64,000 nt of DNA from NCBI RefSeq assembly GCF_029531655.1, contig NZ_JANRMI010000006.1:62001-126000 (forward strand), given 5' to 3'. A program made the translations under genes and the position numbers. The stretch comes from Bdellovibrio svalbardensis (GTDB taxonomy: Bacteria; Bdellovibrionota; Bdellovibrionia; Bdellovibrionales; Bdellovibrionaceae). Every line of letters starts with the position of its first letter. Position 1 is the first letter of the stretch. This document shows positions 58,219 to 64,000 of this stretch, in pieces. The notes beneath the pieces are model-generated. The model ran no database searches and was not told where the DNA came from. It worked only from the letters and a program-made list of their open reading frames with translations.

Positions 58219-59043
58219 TCAATCTAATCCTTTGGAAGTCAGAAGCTTGCCGCCCAGCCGAGTGATCAAATCTTGTCGTTGATCATCAGAAGCCAGGCTT
58301 GCAACCTTCGTCAAAGCATCCGCACGCCATGCGGAGCCAGAAGTAACGGTCCACGCCCCAATATGGGCAGGGACATTATTTGATCCTAAAATTTTACCAG
58401 GATACTGGGGGTTGTATTGCTCAGAAACCGTTGAGGTGGCAACTGCAATTTCTTGAAAGTTGCCAAGGGTTGTAAGGCTTTCATCGATCTCGCGACGGTG
58501 GAGGGGCAGAATCAATTCTCCAAAGACCCGAAGGTCTCCGCCAGCATTGACATACCCTGAAGTCACACCGAGGCTTTTCATGGCTTTCACGGCCAAATCC
58601 ACCGCATAGCCCTTGGCGATACCATCCAGGGTAATAAGCACAGGTCTCTGGAGGCGAGCGGAGGTCCCGCGAAGTTCGAGATCTTTATAAGACCCTGAAG
58701 TCAGGAATTCTGAGTCAAAATGACGAGGAAGTTTTCCCTCCGAAACCAAGGCTCCGCCCACGGTGCAATTAAATAGCTCTTCGCTGGCACAGCTCATAGA
58801 GCGTGCTAAGCGCAGGGCCACAATACTTAAGGGGCTGAGTTTGATCCACTGTCCTTGGGAGGCATTGAGTTTTGAAAGCTCACTCTCGGGATCATGGAAG
58901 CTGAGGGTCTTATGAACCCTTTCGATGGTCGCAAACGCCGCGGCGACCGCTTCCTCGAAATGCGCGAGATCGTCGTAGGTTCCGACTTCTACAAATGTCC
59001 CAAGCAAGGGACGCAGACGTCTATAGAGCTTTCTCACTGCCAA
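58219..59043 (-). CDS. apbE: FAD:protein FMN transferase (ApbE)
   Basis: 274 residues from a TTG at 59043; a GTG at 59037 has AGCAGG at better spacing. Family blocks include FSFHDPESELSKLN-like, DGIAKGYAVDLA, NAGGDLRVFG and the late TSGSAWRADALTK. It transfers FMN from FAD to a Thr of a target protein. No signal peptide or lipobox is visible, although ApbE is usually exported. The gene overlaps the FMN-binding target gene by 23 bp. Confidence 0.9.
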   Translation of the reverse strand: MAVRKLYRRLRPLLGTFVEVGTYDDLAHFEEAVAAAFATIERVHKTLSFHDPESELSKLNASQGQWIKLSPLSIVALRLARSMSCASEELFNCTVGGALVSEGKLPRHFDSEFLTSGSYKDLELRGTSARLQRPVLITLDGIAKGYAVDLAVKAMKSLGVTSGYVNAGGDLRVFGELILPLHRREIDESLTTLGNFQEIAVATSTVSEQYNPQYPGKILGSNNVPAHIGAWTVTSGSAWRADALTKVASLASDDQRQDLITRLGGKLLTSKGLD

Positions 59044-59569
59044 GAACCTGCTGAAGAACTAGAATGCGTTTAACTCCATCTAGAACGTTACGGCAAGACA
59101 GGGTTGCTCCCGTGATATTAGGAATATCTTTATCAAGTTTCAAAGGATCGGAGAGGGATTTGCCCTTAAATTTATTTCTCCAGGCCTCTTGGCGAATCTC
59201 GCCGCCGTGAGTTTCACGGTAGCTCATGATTTCAACTCCGAGGACTTTGCCGTCAGGGTCCACGGCCGTCGCGTAAGTGATGAACTCGTGTTTTCCAACG
59301 ACTTCATCGATATAGAACCAGCCCAAAAGTTTTGATTTTTTTTGAACTCTCCAGATTGCCGGATTTTTTGTTCTTTGGCGAACTCCAGAGAGATCTTTGA
59401 TTTTTGAAACCTGATCGTCCGTCAGGGTGACGGACTGCTTGAGAAACTGATCGGCCTCAGGGAAAAGAACTTTTTGTGCTTGGGATTCGTTGAGGTAATC
59501 CGTCGCATAGGCGGGCATCACGAGGGCGAATGGAATCAACAGAGATAGATTTTGTTTAACGCCGTTCAT
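59021..59569 (-). CDS. Exported FMN-binding protein (RnfG/NqrC-like)
   Basis: 182 residues with an AAAGGAA site and a signal peptide ending near YAT (residue 23). The FMN-binding domain has VDPDGKVLGVEIMSYRETHGGEIR and the flavinylation motif NITGATLS, in which Thr156 of TGAT is the expected FMN acceptor for ApbE. It should carry covalent FMN on the periplasmic side as a one- or two-electron carrier. Cotranscribed with apbE and a membrane cytochrome-like gene. Confidence 0.88.
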   Translation of the reverse strand: MNGVKQNLSLLIPFALVMPAYATDYLNESQAQKVLFPEADQFLKQSVTLTDDQVSKIKDLSGVRQRTKNPAIWRVQKKSKLLGWFYIDEVVGKHEFITYATAVDPDGKVLGVEIMSYRETHGGEIRQEAWRNKFKGKSLSDPLKLDKDIPNITGATLSCRNVLDGVKRILVLQQVLGSEKAL

Positions 59570-59581
59570 GATGCAATTCCT

Positions 59582-60481
59582 TTAGAAGTTGATGCCAACT
59601 TTGAAGCGCACTTCTTGTTTTGTTTTTTCAATCAAATGAAGGTTGGCATCTTGCTGACCATCATAAGCTGGGGCCCCTTGAATTTGTGGGAACCATGTCA
59701 AAGTCGTCCACCAGCCCGCTGTGGCATAGTGCAAGTTTGGACCAGCGAAAGTGGACCAACGCTCTTGACCCACTTCGGTTTCGTACTCAGTTTCATAAGA
59801 AAGCTCAGCGCCCACAAACCAATTTGGCATGAAACGATAACTTAAACCCATACCCGCGTTAAGGGCAATTTCCATTTCTGGATGTGTCGGCCATTCGAAG
59901 CCAGGGTCAAGATCTGGAATGTAGTAACGTTGGGCATAAGTAGACTCCATGCCTGTATTCAACACCCAGATCAACTCTCCTTCGAGGAAGTATTTCTGCA
60001 AGATGAACTCGAGTTCTGCGGACGTAGAATCTTTGTCTTGGCCAGAGTGTTTGTCTCTCCAGCTATGTAGAAGCGCAAAGTATGTTGAAAACCCAACGTC
60101 ATCTTTAGCCGGGCTTAAGAAGTTATACTTCGCAGAAAACTCCAAACCAGAAGGGGACATGCCCGAATTGATATCCTTGGGAATATAAGCGTCAACTGTG
60201 ATGCCACTGCTGTAAATTGATTGCATCATAAGTGCGCCTGAAATGGACAAGCTGTTGGTCGCTCCATATTCAATTTCGGTTTTTGAATCAAGGGCACTGT
60301 AAGTTCCCTTTCCCTTGTCCGTACGTGAAGTCAGAACTTGATAGAGGTCCCAACTGCCTTGCGGTAAAGTTTCAGCACCACGAATATAGCCAAAAAGATT
60401 CTCATCGGCTTGGGCCAAGCCCGTCGTCAAACAAACGGCCATAACCGCCGCAAACATTTTAAAAGCATTGAATTTGGACAT
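59582..60481 (-). CDS. DUF6662-like exported beta-barrel protein
   Basis: 299 residues with a signal peptide ending at AQA (about residue 25). The mature part has alternating amphipathic strands with Tyr/Trp belts and ends in Phe, as outer-membrane barrels do. The start 'LFGYIRGAETLPQGSWDLYQ' and the end 'TLTWFPQIQG...EVRFKVGINF' match the paralogue at 62950. The family resembles DUF6662. It leads the flavin operon with only 12 bp to the next gene, so it may be the outer-membrane part of that electron-transfer path. Confidence 0.68.
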   Translation of the reverse strand: MSKFNAFKMFAAVMAVCLTTGLAQADENLFGYIRGAETLPQGSWDLYQVLTSRTDKGKGTYSALDSKTEIEYGATNSLSISGALMMQSIYSSGITVDAYIPKDINSGMSPSGLEFSAKYNFLSPAKDDVGFSTYFALLHSWRDKHSGQDKDSTSAELEFILQKYFLEGELIWVLNTGMESTYAQRYYIPDLDPGFEWPTHPEMEIALNAGMGLSYRFMPNWFVGAELSYETEYETEVGQERWSTFAGPNLHYATAGWWTTLTWFPQIQGAPAYDGQQDANLHLIEKTKQEVRFKVGINF

Positions 60482-60551
60482 GGGAAATCTTTCTCAAATG
60501 TTAAGAAATGGAGAAGGAGGAGTACCGCACTCCGTTTGGGCTCGTCCAGAT

Positions 60552-60581
60552 CTTTTCAATTAGATGTCCCTAAATGAAAAG
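60552..60581. promoter_or_regulatory. Inverted repeat in divergent promoter region of flavin operon
   Basis: CTTTTCA (60552-60558) and TGAAAAG (60575-60581) are complementary and extend imperfectly inward. The element is centred about 85 bp before the DUF6662-like start. Confidence 0.35.
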
Positions 60582-60640
60582 TAGATGAAAATGCCTCTCA
60601 GCCCCCCTTTGACCACCTTGGCAGTCCAGTTTCATGCTTG

Positions 60641-60658
60641 ATCCCCCGATCGAGGGAT
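60641..60658. promoter_or_regulatory. Candidate response-regulator site (copy C)
   Basis: ATCCCCC-GATC-GAGGGAT differs from the site at 55295 at one of 14 arm positions. It lies 65-82 bp before the chosen start of the gene at 60723 and in the divergent control region of the flavin operon. Confidence 0.45.
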
Positions 60659-60722
60659 ATTCCGAAACATGACGAATCCGAAACAATTAATAGAAGAACC
60701 GGCATTGTCATGGAGAAAAACA

Positions 60723-61286
60723 GTGAAGAGTCTATTCGTTTTTGTGATGTTAGCGGCGATTTCCTATTCAAACCTGGGCCGCGCTCAAAGTGTGGGTGTG
60801 CGAACAGGAGTTCAAAAAGTCTATGGTCAAAGTGAGAATCTTTTGAACCAAACGGCGTTCACACTTCAGGTGGAATATACACCGGCCGCGTTTTCAGATT
60901 TCAAATCCTGGCTGATTTCCAAAGATTTCAGTTTCTTGCAAAACTGGAACTTCATCACTGAATTTGGCTACACCAAATACACGGGCAGCGAACTCTCGCG
61001 CAGAACGGAATACCTTTCACCATCTCTTCAGTTGCGCAGTGGAACTGAATTTGCGGGGGCTCAGCGCGTGAACTATCAGTTCGGCGTGGGGGCGGGCGTC
61101 CTGTTGGTAGAGCGTGATGGGCAAAAAACAACGCAAGTCACTTCGAATGCATTGGCAAGTATCGACTATCAGAATCTCAATCTTGTCCCAGAGCTATCAG
61201 TGGGTTTTGAAACCGGAATGATCTTCGATAGCGAATATCCTATCAGCTACAACGGAATGTTCGTTCGCTATTTCAGAAATTTCTAA
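60723..61286 (+). CDS. Small exported outer-membrane-like protein
   Basis: 187 residues from the GTG at 60723, preferred because GGAG lies 7 bp upstream and the product then starts with a clean signal peptide ending at GRAQ. The ATG at 60669 lacks a good site. The mature part is rich in amphipathic strands and ends in Phe (FVRYFRNF), like an eight-strand outer-membrane barrel. No family was recognised. It is followed after 18 bp by a lipoprotein gene, probably in one operon. Confidence 0.6.
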   Translation: MKSLFVFVMLAAISYSNLGRAQSVGVRTGVQKVYGQSENLLNQTAFTLQVEYTPAAFSDFKSWLISKDFSFLQNWNFITEFGYTKYTGSELSRRTEYLSPSLQLRSGTEFAGAQRVNYQFGVGAGVLLVERDGQKTTQVTSNALASIDYQNLNLVPELSVGFETGMIFDSEYPISYNGMFVRYFRNF

Positions 61287-61304
61287 AATTTTTCGGGAGC
61301 ACTC

Positions 61305-62816
61305 ATGAAGAGTCTTATTAAATATCTTAGTGTATCGATTGTTGTTCTGTCTGTGGCATCGGGATGTAGTAAAGGTGTTCAAAGCCTGGTCGGTGAGAGC
61401 ACATCGCCATCTGTTTCCCCGAATTTGCCAGCGTTTCGAGTTGTCAGTTCGGTCCCCGCAAGCGGAAGCACAGCTCTTTCGACCTTGAAGGATCTTACTA
61501 TCGAATTTTCTGAGGAGCCAGTGCAGTTCGATGCAAACTCCTTTAAGCTTCGCCAGGGCAGTAGTGCCGGGGCTGAAGTCACAATCAGTGGTTTTACCAA
61601 GCTGACTGCAACCAAGTATAAATTTTCTGTGAACAGTCTGCTGCCTTCTACAAATTATTTCATAGTCATCAACTCTGGTCTTCTTGGAATATCTGGGGAG
61701 CCAATATCAAATCCAAGTATCTCTTTTGGGACCACTGTGGGGTGGTTGGACTTCGGGACGAAGTACTTTGTGGCTTGGCGATCTTATTCGCTCGGGATGT
61801 ACGTTGATTTTGATGGCAAGCCGGTGGTACTCAGTAATGATATCAGTCCGGCGCGTCTGCGGCTTATCAAGTATGATGGAACAACCACTCAAGAGTATGG
61901 GGCCAGCGATTTGAGTGGTGGCTTAAACTCTACAAGTTTCCCAATGTTGGAAGTGCATCAAGATCAAACGACAAGCACGTCAACTCCTTATGTCCTGTGG
62001 TCGGCTTCTGGCAAGGCGACGTTGTCGAAATGGGATGGAAGTGCGTGGGGTGTAGTCGGTGCCGCCAACTTTACAAAAGGTGGGTTTAGCACCACCTACG
62101 CGGATTTGAGTTTGGATTCAGCAGGTGATCCGATTGTGGTTTATTCTGGAGGCCTTGATTCTGGAAAGCTATTTGTTCAGCAATATAAGGCCGGTGCTTG
62201 GGACTATGTCGGCGGCACAGCTACAGGTGTAACGACGGTAGCCACAAAATATCCTCAGGTGAATGTCGCAAGTGATGGCACTATTTATGTCTTTGCGATG
62301 GATGATACTAATAAAGTACCTCTTTTTAAAAAGTACTCGGCGGGCGCATGGAGTGATCTTCCGACGACCAATTTGCCTGCAGGTTCGCACTATATGGGCC
62401 AAATGATTCTGGATAAGGATGAGAAGCCGGTTGTCTTGTTCAAGATATACGACGCAACCTCGCCAAAAAATTTGCAACTTTTGGTTGCGCGGTTCAATGG
62501 CGCTTCTTGGAACATTATAGGAGAGAACATTAGCTATGCGGTGAATGCGCAGGCATTGAAGTTGGTCTTGGGATCTGACCAGCGCATTTATGCGTCTTTT
62601 GCGGATACCGTCGGTGGGGTTTCAGTGGCTGCCGTTGTTAAAGTTTATGATGGCTCGACGTGGTCAACGCTTGGATATGCCGCGGCTTCTGAGTTCAGCA
62701 CATTTATGCCGATCTATGCTCAGTCTAGAACCGGCGAGCACTACATCTTCCATGCGGAGTACAATATGAGCAATGGTGCTAATGATCGTTTTTTGAGAAT
62801 GCGTAAAATCCACTGA
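61305..62816 (+). CDS. Lipoprotein with Big_5 domain and propeller-like repeats
   Basis: 503 residues with a GGGAG site. The lipobox Cys is at residue 21 (VASGC). Residues about 45-145 form a Big_5 (Ig-like) domain with VPASGSTALSTLKDLTIEFSE. Residues about 155-500 contain repeats with strand patterns ending in SAWGVVG, GAWDYVG, GAWSDL, ASWNIIG and STWSTLG, predicting a beta-propeller of about five to seven blades. It is probably surface-exposed and binding; no catalytic residues were recognised. Confidence 0.72.
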   Translation: MKSLIKYLSVSIVVLSVASGCSKGVQSLVGESTSPSVSPNLPAFRVVSSVPASGSTALSTLKDLTIEFSEEPVQFDANSFKLRQGSSAGAEVTISGFTKLTATKYKFSVNSLLPSTNYFIVINSGLLGISGEPISNPSISFGTTVGWLDFGTKYFVAWRSYSLGMYVDFDGKPVVLSNDISPARLRLIKYDGTTTQEYGASDLSGGLNSTSFPMLEVHQDQTTSTSTPYVLWSASGKATLSKWDGSAWGVVGAANFTKGGFSTTYADLSLDSAGDPIVVYSGGLDSGKLFVQQYKAGAWDYVGGTATGVTTVATKYPQVNVASDGTIYVFAMDDTNKVPLFKKYSAGAWSDLPTTNLPAGSHYMGQMILDKDEKPVVLFKIYDATSPKNLQLLVARFNGASWNIIGENISYAVNAQALKLVLGSDQRIYASFADTVGGVSVAAVVKVYDGSTWSTLGYAAASEFSTFMPIYAQSRTGEHYIFHAEYNMSNGANDRFLRMRKIH

Positions 62817-62884
62817 TGGCCTAGGTAGACGCTCGGTGGAGAATTCTCAGCTAGTTTTCTTTTAGCGAGCTTTGCCTAAGAACC

Positions 62885-62918
62885 ATTGTTATCACTTTGG
62901 CCAGAAATTATTGTCACT
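62885..62918. promoter_or_regulatory. Direct repeat upstream of second DUF6662-like gene
   Basis: ATTGTTATCACT (62885-62896) and ATTATTGTCACT (62907-62918) match at 10 of 12 positions and are 22 bp apart, two helical turns. They lie 32-65 bp before the ATG at 62950, where an activator or Fur-like regulator could bind. Confidence 0.35.
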
Positions 62919-62949
62919 CTCCTAGTTATAAAAAACTACTGGAGATAAC

Positions 62950-63783
62950 ATGAAATTATTTAAGCTAATGGTATTTGGTTCTCTGTTTGCTGCTCTGACA
63001 GCTCAAGCCAGCGAAGGAATTTTTGGCTATTCTTATACTGCAGACACTCATGGTAAAGGCCAATGGGAGTACGAACAGTACAATACTTTGCGTTCTGGAA
63101 AAAGCGAAGGTGATTACAATGCCTTGGACGTACGATTTGAGCTGGAGACAGGCATCACTGACAACCTTCAGATGTCTGCCTACATTAATACGTCTTACGT
63201 AAATATCCATAACAGTGGAGATTTGACGAACATAAATGAATTCGACGTCAACGGCATGTCTTTGGAATTTATTTACAATGTTTTGAGTCCGTACAAAGAC
63301 TCATTTGGTTTGAGTCTTTATTTGGAGCCTGAAATTTCAGTTCGCAGTGAAAAGTCTGGTCAGCCGGTCAATAAGAGAGCTGTTGACGCAAAGTTGCTTC
63401 TTCAAAAGAATTTCCTGGAAAACTCTTTAATCACGGTTCTTAACCTTAAATTAGAACCCGAGTGGAAAAGAGAGGGAAGTGATCGCGATAAAAGCCTGGA
63501 GGCAGGGATTTCTGCCGGTATCGCTTACCTTTTTCAACCTAAAACTTACGTGGGGTTAGAGATAGTAAATGACTTCGAATACGAAGACATGAATTTTGCG
63601 GATCAAGAGTTCTACACCTGGTCCGTAGGCCCAACAATTCACTATGCTTCTGAAAGCTGGTGGTGGACATTGACGGCTCTTCCGCAGGTCTCCGGTTGGC
63701 CAAAAACGGATGGCAATCTGAACCTTGATGAAAAAGAAAAGTTTCAGGTGCGCTTCAAGTTCGGCATCCCTTTAGGAGGCTAG
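62950..63783 (+). CDS. DUF6662-like exported beta-barrel protein (paralogue)
   Basis: 277 residues with a GGAG site and a signal peptide ending at AQA (about residue 20). Paralogous to the protein at 59582-60481: it starts GIFGYSYTADTHGKGQWEYEQYN, contains 'EFIYNVLSPYKDSFGLSLYLEPE', and ends WWWTLTALPQVSG ... FQVRFKFGIP. Outer-membrane barrel character as in the paralogue. It is not part of a flavin operon, and its stop overlaps the convergent Fur-family gene by 4 bp. Confidence 0.7.
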   Translation: MKLFKLMVFGSLFAALTAQASEGIFGYSYTADTHGKGQWEYEQYNTLRSGKSEGDYNALDVRFELETGITDNLQMSAYINTSYVNIHNSGDLTNINEFDVNGMSLEFIYNVLSPYKDSFGLSLYLEPEISVRSEKSGQPVNKRAVDAKLLLQKNFLENSLITVLNLKLEPEWKREGSDRDKSLEAGISAGIAYLFQPKTYVGLEIVNDFEYEDMNFADQEFYTWSVGPTIHYASESWWWTLTALPQVSGWPKTDGNLNLDEKEKFQVRFKFGIPLGG

Positions 63784-64000
63784 GAGAGCTTCGGATCACA
63801 TTTTGAGCAATATCCGTAAAATACGACGGAAAGATTGGCCTTCGAGAAGTCATGGACTTCCTTGAGGGCTTTTTCAATTCTTTTGAAGAGGTCGTCGTTG
63901 CCTTTGATGACTTTGCCGCAGGATTTGCAAATGTAGTAGTGGTGGGGCTTCTTTTCGAAAATATACTGAAAGACCTTCCCTTTTTTGGGTAGGCTGAGTT
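63780..64000 (-). CDS. Fur-family regulator, C-terminal part only (cut by window edge)
   Basis: The last 73 residues are visible, ending at the TAG complement at 63780-63782. They contain the dimerisation domain with HHYYICKSCGKVI and VVFYGYCSKCDP, the two CxxC pairs that bind structural zinc in PerR/Fur-type proteins, and 'IEKALKEVHDFS' between them. The DNA-binding half is outside the window, so Fur, PerR and Zur cannot be told apart. Convergent with the DUF6662-like gene. Confidence 0.85.
   Translation of the reverse strand, partial: LSLPKKGKVFQYIFEKKPHHYYICKSCGKVIKGNDDLFKRIEKALKEVHDFSKANLSVVFYGYCSKCDPKLS

Noticed and set aside
1-64000. FNR/Crp boxes (TTGAT-N4-ATCAA type) before the stress genes
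   Set aside because: None with acceptable symmetry was found by eye in the relevant intergenic regions.
1-64000. Mobile elements, CRISPR arrays, rRNA or tRNA genes
   Set aside because: No transposase or integrase motifs, no regularly spaced repeats and no cloverleaf-like sequence were seen.

Overview
The window reads as chromosome from a predatory or predator-related member of the Bdellovibrionota (Bdellovibrio-like). The evidence is a moderate GC content, dense gene packing with many ATGA overlaps, an unusually high share of secreted proteins and lipoproteins without assignable function, a TIGR02147/DUF4423-type regulator (a family concentrated in Bdellovibrio and Fibrobacter), several chemoreceptors, and tandem universal stress proteins. 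No rRNA, tRNA, CRISPR array, integrase or transposase was seen. About 63 genes are supported; the first (a lipoprotein) and the last (a Fur-family regulator) are cut by the window edges.

Layout. 1-6.2 kb: lipoproteins and secreted proteins, including a TIM-barrel glycosidase-like protein and a probable secreted protein-glutaminase (Cys/His/Asp triad visible). 6.3-10.7 kb: radical SAM/SPASM protein, pterin carbinolamine dehydratase, Tat-exported PhoD-like phosphatase, lytic transglycosylase. 10.7-18.3 kb: SDR and CoA-transferase pair, beta-CASP RNA nuclease with a membrane partner and a tandem universal stress protein, and a divergent P-type cation ATPase. 18.5-31.3 kb: chemoreceptor, rhodanese, lipocalin, a membrane protein plus membrane-anchored LuxR regulator, a VIT1-like transporter, an Asp-box lipoprotein, an MFS transporter, a TIGR02147 pair, DUF4010 and a second tandem USP. 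31.5-39.7 kb: Hsp20, a degenerate CZB protein, bacteriohemerythrin, a CarH-like B12/MerR regulator, two chemoreceptors, a thiosulfate dehydrogenase pair (TsdBA) and a membrane protein. 39.7-45.7 kb: a three-gene operon with a secreted caspase-like protein, then a secreted repeat protein and an HtrA-like protease. 45.8-51.3 kb: cNMP-binding protein, PfkB kinase, Zn alcohol dehydrogenase, duplicated AhpD-like protein, second DUF4010 protein, ArsC. 51.3-57.6 kb: pseudouridine synthase, LOG-family protein, NarL-type two-component pair, oligopeptide-binding protein, fascin-like protein. 57.8-64 kb: a flavin-transfer operon (DUF6662-like, FMN-binding, ApbE, b-type cytochrome-like), a Big_5 lipoprotein, a second DUF6662-like protein and Fur.

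How it fits together. USPs, Hsp20, hemerythrin, the cation ATPase, PfkB, Zn-ADH, the beta-CASP nuclease, the CoA-transferase and the DUF4010 proteins together resemble the low-oxygen/dormancy gene sets of other bacteria. The 32-39.7 kb block combines candidate light (B12), oxygen (hemerythrin) and redox (TsdBA) inputs with two chemoreceptors. The most specific regulatory signal is an 18-bp palindrome (ATCnCCC-N4-GnGGnAT) at three intergenic sites around the NarL-type two-component system. Hairpins that cover the ribosome-binding site or start codon precede phoD-like, tsdB and htrA-like genes. Functions are family-level readings from sequence; no searches were run.
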